64,000 nt of DNA, taken from positions 19,894,703 to 19,958,702 of the forward strand of contig CM044963.1 of assembly GCA_024516035.1 (NCBI GenBank), written 5' to 3'. Shown here in pieces: positions 57,885 through 64,000 of this stretch (position 1 is the first letter of the stretch; each line of letters opens with the position of its first letter). The stretch comes from Bactericera cockerelli (lineage: Eukaryota > Arthropoda > Insecta > Hemiptera > Triozidae). A program made the translations under genes and the position numbers. The notes beneath the pieces were generated by a model. It was not told the origin of the DNA, made no database searches, and saw only the letters and a list, made by a program, of their open reading frames with translations.

Positions 57885-58148
57885 ATTATTATTATTATTT
57901 ATTATTTTATTTATTTGTATTACTATTTTACAATTTTTTGGAGGTTGGCATTAAAACATATAAAAAAAAAAAAATCAAAAACAGATTAACATAATTAATA
58001 TTATAGATTATAAGACCAATATAAAAAGTACAATACATACACATATACACAATTTTACCTATAAAAATAAATATATAAAATACTATGAAGCAAATTATAC
58101 ATAATAGAAAATATTTGGCATTTGACATTAGGCTACAATATCTCATCT
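57885..58148 (-). other. LINE 3' UTR and tail
   Basis: T/A-rich on minus. It contains gttttaatgccaacctcc and ends aataataaataataataata. The TAA-type microsatellite end is the usual alternative to poly-A in many insect LINEs. The SINE-C copies end in the same type of tail (attattatta on plus). Confidence 0.8.
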
Positions 58149-61100
58149 TTAGGGCGATTTTATGTCACAAGCTGATAGGTAGAAACCCGTATATTTCCTT
58201 AGCTCTGTAGAGCTAGGGCTGACAAGGAATTCAATAAAACTCATAAGGCTTATTTGTGGTTTGTTCCAATATTTACTTCTTATGCTACTAAAGAAAGGAC
58301 AGTGGCAGAAGAAGTGGTGCATGGTGTCAGGCAGGTTTTCCTCACAAAGTTCACAGGTTTTACCTAGGTAGAAAGTTAGCTTGTTGTCTCTTAGCCATAA
58401 CTTCGTAAGACCCTCACAGGCTAAGCGGAGCTGGGCAAGGAACCTAATTTCACTGTTCGAGAGAGCCTGATTAAAATAGCCAGCAGCGGGAGGTATAACC
58501 CCACCTGAGCCAGACACCACTTTGTAGAAGCTGTTAAATTTGGAATTTTCTATTTTGAGAATATCTTGACTACTAAGGTACGACTCGTAGGCGATGACTA
58601 TACTGTCTATCTTTTCTTTTATAACTCGGGGACTTTCCTCATGCCATAAGTGACCAAATCCTGTTAGAATGAGAATCTGCTGCAGCTGTAAGCACCAGTT
58701 GTATTTCTCAAGGCAAACGAATTTTCATTTTTAAAAAGATTATAGCACAGTTTGGGCCAGCGTGTGTTGTCCATAGCCAGAAGCTTGAGCCACCAGTTTA
58801 AAGTTTTTTTCAACCACATTGATTTGATATTATGGGTTGTGAATTCCCTTCTTATCAGATGGTTTGGAGTGTTTGGTGCCAGAAATAGCATGGATTTATA
58901 AAAACGGACTTGTAATTTTTCCAACTGATCTAGGTATCGAAACCCCCATACCTCCGAGCCATACAGTGTGGTTGCCATGACTACACTCTCGAACAGTTTT
59001 TCCCACGTTCCCAGATCAAACACTTTAGAGTTAAGTATAATTTGCCTGATCCTGTTTATAGCCAGACCACCTTTTTTTACCAAATCTTCAGCTGCTTGCA
59101 GAAAGAGCCCGGATGAGGAGAACACTATTCCTAAGTATTTGAATTTATTTACTATTTCTAATAGTGTTTCACTATTGTACGTAAATTTGATATTTCTACC
59201 CAAACGACCTCCCTTTCGACACACCATGACCTTAGTTTTAGCAGTATTAACCTCCATTTTGTTTTCTTTGCTATATTTGGACAATATGTTTAGCTTTTCT
59301 TGTAGGTCTTGAGCGGATTGTGAGATCAGTACCATGTCGTCTGCAAAAAATAGAACTTGAATTTCCTGGTCTAGAATTTTTACCCCTTCAGTTTCTTGTA
59401 AGTAGGACTCGAAGTCGGAGACAAAAATGTCGAAGAGGAGGGGGGATGACGTATCTCCTTGCAAAATTCCGTTATTAATGTTAATTACCTCGGTGAAAGA
59501 GTCATTGACCTTGACCTTAAAATGGGCCTTCAAATACAGGATGGCCAAAACGTTAATAATTTTATTACTAATACCTATCTTTCTTAGCTTCTCAAACAAC
59601 AGAGAGTGGTTTATTTTATCAAAACAAAAGCGATAGTCAATAAAGCCTAAAAATACTTTTGCTTTAGGTTTTTGGAGAACAGAATTGACAATTGAGCTAA
59701 GGGTATAAACATGATCAATGCAGCTTCTACTGCGGCGGAAACCGGCCTGGTTTTCTGGCAGTATTTTATTATCCTCGCAAAAATTTTCCAGTCTTAGATA
59801 TATAATGTAAGTAAATATTTTTACTATGGTGTTAATTAAGCTAATTCCTCTGTAATTGCTGATGCATGACTTGTCACCTTTTTTGAACACAAGAAACATA
59901 ACGATCTCTGGCCAAGTAGGGGGAGGTTGCCCGTGTCGAAAATGTCATTGAACAGGTCCAGGATATTGGATCGCCAGCACGGGGGGAGGTGCTTGTAGTA
60001 CTCGTAGGTGAGTCCGTCAGCACCCGCAGCCTTGCCATTGGAGCAGCGCTTCAGTACAAGATCCAGCTCGGACGCAGAGATCCGCACATCAAGTACAGGG
60101 TGGAGTGAACTATGTAGCAGCTGGGCAGACTCTATACTGTGTGGATCACTCAATGAGAACAACTGTGAAAAATGTTGGTGAACTTGCTCTATATCTAAAT
60201 CAAGCTGTTGGAAGCTTGAGCTCTTGAAGAATCCTACTGCCTTCCAAAAGGAGCAGGAGTCCTTGATATTTGACATTTTGATTTGTAACTCTGCTATGTA
60301 TGTTTTTCTTTTTTCGCAAATAAGGTTTTTGTAATATTTTTTGTTTACAAGGAAGCTGGAAACATCTTCTTCCACTGTGAATTTTTTGCGTTTGCATTTC
60401 CTGTAACTATTTCGCATTTTATATTTTGCTGTTTTACAGCTGGAGTTGAACCAAGGATTTCTTGATGAGTAGTAGATAATATTTAAATTATCATCTATTG
60501 AACTGATTTTATTTGCTACATTGGTGATTGAACTGAATAAATAGTCGGATTTTGATTTTACACATAAATTATTATTCGTATTTATTTTGTATGTATTTCT
60601 CATTTCTTGTTTGTAATACTCCGTAGTTTCCTTTGTCCATTTAATTTTTTTACTCCTTTTATTTTTATTATTTTTCGTCTTTTTAATCTTATTCGTGCAT
60701 ACAGCTGTGATCGGAAGGTGATCCGACTGAAGAAATACTTCTGATACAAAAAAGTCTGCAATTTGTTCGAGTCCTGTAAAATTGACCCATACTGTGTCGA
60801 CGATACTTTTCCCCTTGTGAGTAACAGAGGTAAACTGGCCCTCGTGATCACCGGGTGATCTACCGTTCAGTACTATGAACCCTGCGCTCTCCATTAGGTT
60901 CAGTAAAGTTTTGCCTTGAGAGTTTTCTTGTTTGTCCAGGGAGCATCTGACGTGTGATATTTGAGTTTTCATTCCTGTAAATATTTCCCAATCAAATTGG
61001 TTTTTCAGACCTATTATTCCATTAAAATCACCTCCAATCAAAATAGTATGGTTGAAAAAGGTTTCACTTATTTCTTGTATATTACGCTCGAGTTCTTGGA

Positions 61101-61440
61101 AAATCTCAATGTTTTCTTTCCCTCCTGACGGTTTTATGTACACACTGCCTATTATCAGCTGCAAACTTTCAAAAGAGACAAAGACCCAACTGTGGCATTT
61201 TTTAATAATATTTGGCTCATAACTATCATTGTGCAATAGCACGTGACCGCCACAGAAACGTCCCCTCCTTCCAAGTCTAACAGCCTCAACTTGCAGCGCT
61301 TTATACCCAGGACTTTGTTTAGAATATGAACGTAACCATGTTTCGTTTAGACAAATAATATCTATTTTTTGTTGGGTAAAGGTTTCTACGGCTTTATAAA
61401 AGTTACTTGGACCATTGCAGTTTAGCCATGTTATATTCAA
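58149..61440 (-). pseudogene. LINE ORF2: APE endonuclease, reverse transcriptase, C-terminal knuckle; two frameshifts
   Basis: ORF2 nicks the target DNA and reverse transcribes LINE RNA at the nick. Numbering from the TTG at 61440: endonuclease motifs N7-C-N-G, NETW (E33), VY (Y101), GGDFN (D138, N140), TS and D at 204-215, and SDH (239-241). RT starts at about 470 (GKAAGADG). A base appears missing in a G run at 59919-59923 (plus), shifting the frame. The next frame holds NYRGISL, QAGFRRSRS, the motif A Asp in FIDY (about 59638), GILQGD and the catalytic FADD (59336-59347). A second shift at about 58710-58730 leads to the last frame, with CELC...HHFFCHC at 58299-58355 and a stop at 58149. 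About 1,097 codons. ORF2 overlaps the ORF1 stop in TTGA. No ATG precedes the endonuclease in its open frame, which opens at about 61535, so initiation is unclear. Confidence 0.9.
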
Positions 61441-62278
61441 GTTGTCTTCGCCGCCTCCTCGGGCTGGAGGAGGAGGGGGCTCGGTGTCAAGTTTTTTAGC
61501 GGCGTGCTTGTGCTTGAGTACATAAGAGTATTTTCAAACTCGTCGGAGTCGGTGTGGTAGGTGACACTGTTCTTTTCTGATTGAAAGGGTGTTGTTGCAT
61601 GACGTTTGGAATTATTTTGCGATGTATTTGGGGACTCTGAATGTGCTCTTTTTGGAACCTTTTTCGGAGTGCGACTATAAGGATTTTCAGGTGTTATTTT
61701 CTTATCATAAGCAATTATTTTTCCAGCTCTCACAAAGGCATATTTACCTGTTTTCTTAATTCTGCAACATCATCATAAAGAGCCTTTTCTTTTTCTCTAA
61801 CCTGGGGTGAGGCATCTTCATTCATATAAATCTTTGTTCCTTTCAGTTTACCCCGACTTTTTAAAACGGCGATTTTTCGGCGTTGTGTTGTGAAACCTAG
61901 TAGAACTGGTCTTGGTTTACCGTTTGGTTGTGTTTTTAGTCGCCTAGCAAAATCAAGTTCCAGCAGAGAGAAGTCTCGCAATTCCAAAGTGTTGTTTATA
62001 AGTCTCAAGATAGCATGTTCTAGGTCCTGGAAGGATTCATCCGGTTTATCTTGAAGTCCAAAAATTATGATATTTCTCCTACGTTTTTCAAAGTCTAGCT
62101 GAACGATGGCTGAGGAGTGTTTCGATAGCTCTTCCTTCATAGGTTCTAGAGATCTCTGTATAGAATCGAGCTTTTCGTTAACTTTAGTATCACTAGACAA
62201 GGCCTCCATTTGCATATTTTTAATATTTTTTATTTCATTGAATAAATCTTTCATGCTAAAATTCTCGTTTTCCCCCAT
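61437..62278 (-). pseudogene. LINE ORF1 protein (coiled coil plus RRM-like), one frameshift
   Basis: ORF1 proteins bind LINE RNA and form multimers in the ribonucleoprotein particle. The ATG at 62278 is preferred over the in-frame TTG at 62323. Residues about 8-65 are Glu/Lys/Leu-rich and heptad-like. Residues about 67-75 (RRNIIIFGL) begin an RRM-like segment of the kind seen in L1-type ORF1. The C-terminal third, in the next frame, is basic and Ser/Thr/Pro-rich (PKKVPKRAH). The frame changes at about 61750: the first frame stops at 61730, while the second already reads KYAFVRAGKIIAYDKK and continues to a stop at 61437. The change falls at a run of four T (61751-61754, plus), consistent with a single-base indel. 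Expected length about 280 residues. Confidence 0.8.
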
Positions 62279-63306
62279 TATTAGTGTAAACACAATAAAA
62301 TTTAATGTGCTGGACTTGTCCAATATTTATTATGATATGGTATAAAATGTACCTATAGCTTAGTGGGTGCCGTTAGGTCTGTCTCTGTACCTAACTCCAC
62401 GTGATATCAATGAGAGGAAGGCGGGGAAGAAAGGGAGACTATTTGTCCCGTAGTCTGGTACTCGCCTTCAGGTAGGCACCACTCAGATTCCGGGGAACCC
62501 CTCACGTGTTCATGATCATGTGAGACTCATGAGGCATAGCATAGATATAAATATGTAGATAGGTATATACTATGTATGTATAATCAATCTGTGATAGTAT
62601 GGAGACAAGTAGATATAAATTAGATAGGTACCATCACTTCATTAATAAAGCTGGCATCAATGTAAACTTAGAGCGTTCAGCTATCTCCCGGACTGGATAC
62701 CAACTATCACAAACTTTGCCTCTTATCAGTGATGCAACCTCAGTAGGTATTATCACTAGTTTGATATAACTTTGAAGATCAGAAGAGGTAGGTACCAATG
62801 AGTCGGAGCTCTTATCAATAAAATAAATAGTACTTGGTTGTGTGTGAACAAAGTTGGTAGTGCTGGATCAGCTTAGAGAGATACCACCTATCGGAAAGCA
62901 CTGGTAGCTTGATTTGAAAACTGCTATCTCTCGGTTCTGCTGATAACCAATTCAAAATAACGATTATTTATTGATAAGAAATGCGTATGTCATGCGCTGT
63001 AGTCAATAATGAGTACGAATAATTAGACTCTAATTTCCAGAGAAATGGAACTTTCTTCTACAAGGGAACTTTAGCCATCTTGAATTTTGCTATCACAAGA
63101 TTGATGAAATATAGATTTAGCACTTACGGCTCAACTAGATTGTGCAGACATGTATACACTAAAGCGGATTGAAGTTATCGGTCCAAATATTATATTTAAC
63201 ACAAATTAGACATAGAAAAACACTTAAAACACTTTTTTAAACAAAAAACAAAGATTATAATCACAGACACTGATGCTTACTTTACAACGCAACGTTGCCA
63301 ACCATC
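62279..63306 (-). promoter_or_regulatory. LINE 5' UTR with presumed internal promoter
   Basis: The non-coding 1.03 kb between the duplicated target site and the first ATG of ORF1 (62278). It begins, on minus, gatggttggcaacgttgcgt. LINEs of this type normally carry an internal pol II promoter here; no specific element is claimed. A short frame at 62106-62345 on plus is a shadow. Confidence 0.6.
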
Positions 63307-63322
63307 TTACCTGGAGTATTAT

Positions 63323-64000
63323 GAGACTTAAATCTCTAATCTCTTATTATTAAACACCGCTTGTGAAGCACCATTTGCTAGTTTTTAAACAAACCAATTA
63401 TACCAAAGTTCATTATACCCCAAAATATTGAATGAACCAATAACAAAACTGTTAACAATTAACTAAAATGTTGAAATATCAAGACTGTTTGAATTGTGTA
63501 TACTGTGGCATTTGGCAACTCTTTTTACAGAGCAGTTCGAAATGAAGTTTTATTTTGTTGATAAAAAAAGAGAGAAAAAAATAAATAAGTGAAAGAGTTA
63601 TGAAGCTATGTATGTTTACGGTGTAGACGCCTGTTAGTCGCTATAATAAAATGCGTGGTTGCACAGAACAAGTCCTAGTGACTATTGTTGGTAACATGAT
63701 CTGGACTTGAGGTTTGTTCATAATATTCTTTGCTCCATTTCAGCTTCTGATCTTCAATGTGGTTGCTAAGTTCATCCTTCAAATGCCTTTTCATTTTTGT
63801 TTAACGACTCTCTAGACTTACTTCTATTAGAATGGGCATTCCGTCATTAAGAATGGCCGGAATGCCAGCATCACGAAGTCTTCACCTTGCTGGACGTTGC
63901 TTAACTTAGGTGATCCAAAGAGAACCGGTGGATTCAACGCGCCATCGACGCTGGCTGGGAACTGATTTATTCATTGACTAGTAGCTGACTGGGGACTATA
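63323..64000. other. No gene; R1 fragment near the right edge
   Basis: About 63855-63945 (gccagcatcacgaagtct, aaagagaaccggtggattca acgc) matches the second half of R1 at 8430-8500. The rest is AT-rich, nothing recognised. Confidence 0.5.

Larger units (their letters stand above)
57880..63306 (-). mobile_element. Full-length two-ORF LINE, 5.43 kb, with 16-bp target duplication
   Basis: ttacctggagtattat occurs exactly at 57864-57879 and 63307-63322, bracketing the element. On the minus strand the order is: 5' UTR of about 1 kb (63306-62279), ORF1, ORF2, 3' UTR and a TAA/TAAT-type tail (about 57885-57915). The element is complete at both ends, which is uncommon for LINEs. Both ORFs are broken only by single-base frameshifts. 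The APE endonuclease, RT and C-terminal knuckle place it among APE-type non-LTR elements. The clade (Jockey, CR1, L2, RTE or other) is not assigned. Confidence 0.9.

Noticed and set aside
58968..59312. 114-codon plus-strand frame
   Set aside because: Antisense shadow of the LINE reverse transcriptase.

Overview
This is a gene-poor, AT-rich stretch of a eukaryotic nuclear genome, almost certainly an arthropod and most likely an insect. Reasons: APE-type non-LTR retrotransposon coding sequence, many copies of several tRNA-derived SINE families with pol III A and B boxes, terminal-inverted-repeat (TIR) elements flanked by TA, TTAA or 8-bp duplications, and very long GA/CT microsatellites. A sap-sucking hemipteran such as a planthopper would fit, but that is an impression and the species cannot be read from the sequence. 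No host protein-coding gene could be recognised. Most long open frames are translations of GA/CT-rich tracts or of repeats.

Layout. 1-465 is an 88-bp satellite, followed by a purine minisatellite interrupted by a SINE. 1485-3475 is a 2-kb foldback element with about 670-bp arms that contains SINE pieces and a second SINE inserted with a 24-bp duplication. 4.3-12.3 kb mixes microsatellites, SINE remnants, a dispersed 640-bp repeat (8.8-9.45 kb) and long GA tracts. 12839-13706 is a second foldback. 14-27 kb is SINEs, microsatellites and small MITE-like hairpins. 27289-28650 is a third foldback with 8-bp flanking duplications. 29-47 kb holds more SINE families, satellites (140-146 bp, about 105 bp, 32 bp and 20 bp units) and a 114-bp TTAA-flanked MITE. 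47579-49275 is a TIR element that has split a SINE. 55-56.2 kb is a decayed retrotransposon polymerase tail embedded among 106-bp satellite monomers. 57880-63306 is an apparently full-length 5.4-kb LINE on the minus strand, bounded by a perfect 16-bp target-site duplication.

The LINE is the most informative locus. It has a long 5' UTR, an ORF1 with a coiled coil and an RRM-like segment, and an ORF2 with an APE endonuclease, a reverse transcriptase (FADD) and a C-terminal CCHC-like knuckle, ending in a TAA-type tail. It is interrupted by three single-base frameshifts, two in homopolymers and one close to them, so it is either a very young dead copy or an intact copy with assembly errors. Its machinery, or that of a relative, could mobilise the SINEs here, several of which have visible target-site duplications. 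The window is best read as layered transposition (SINE in foldback, TIR element in SINE, pol fragment in satellite) with no host gene.
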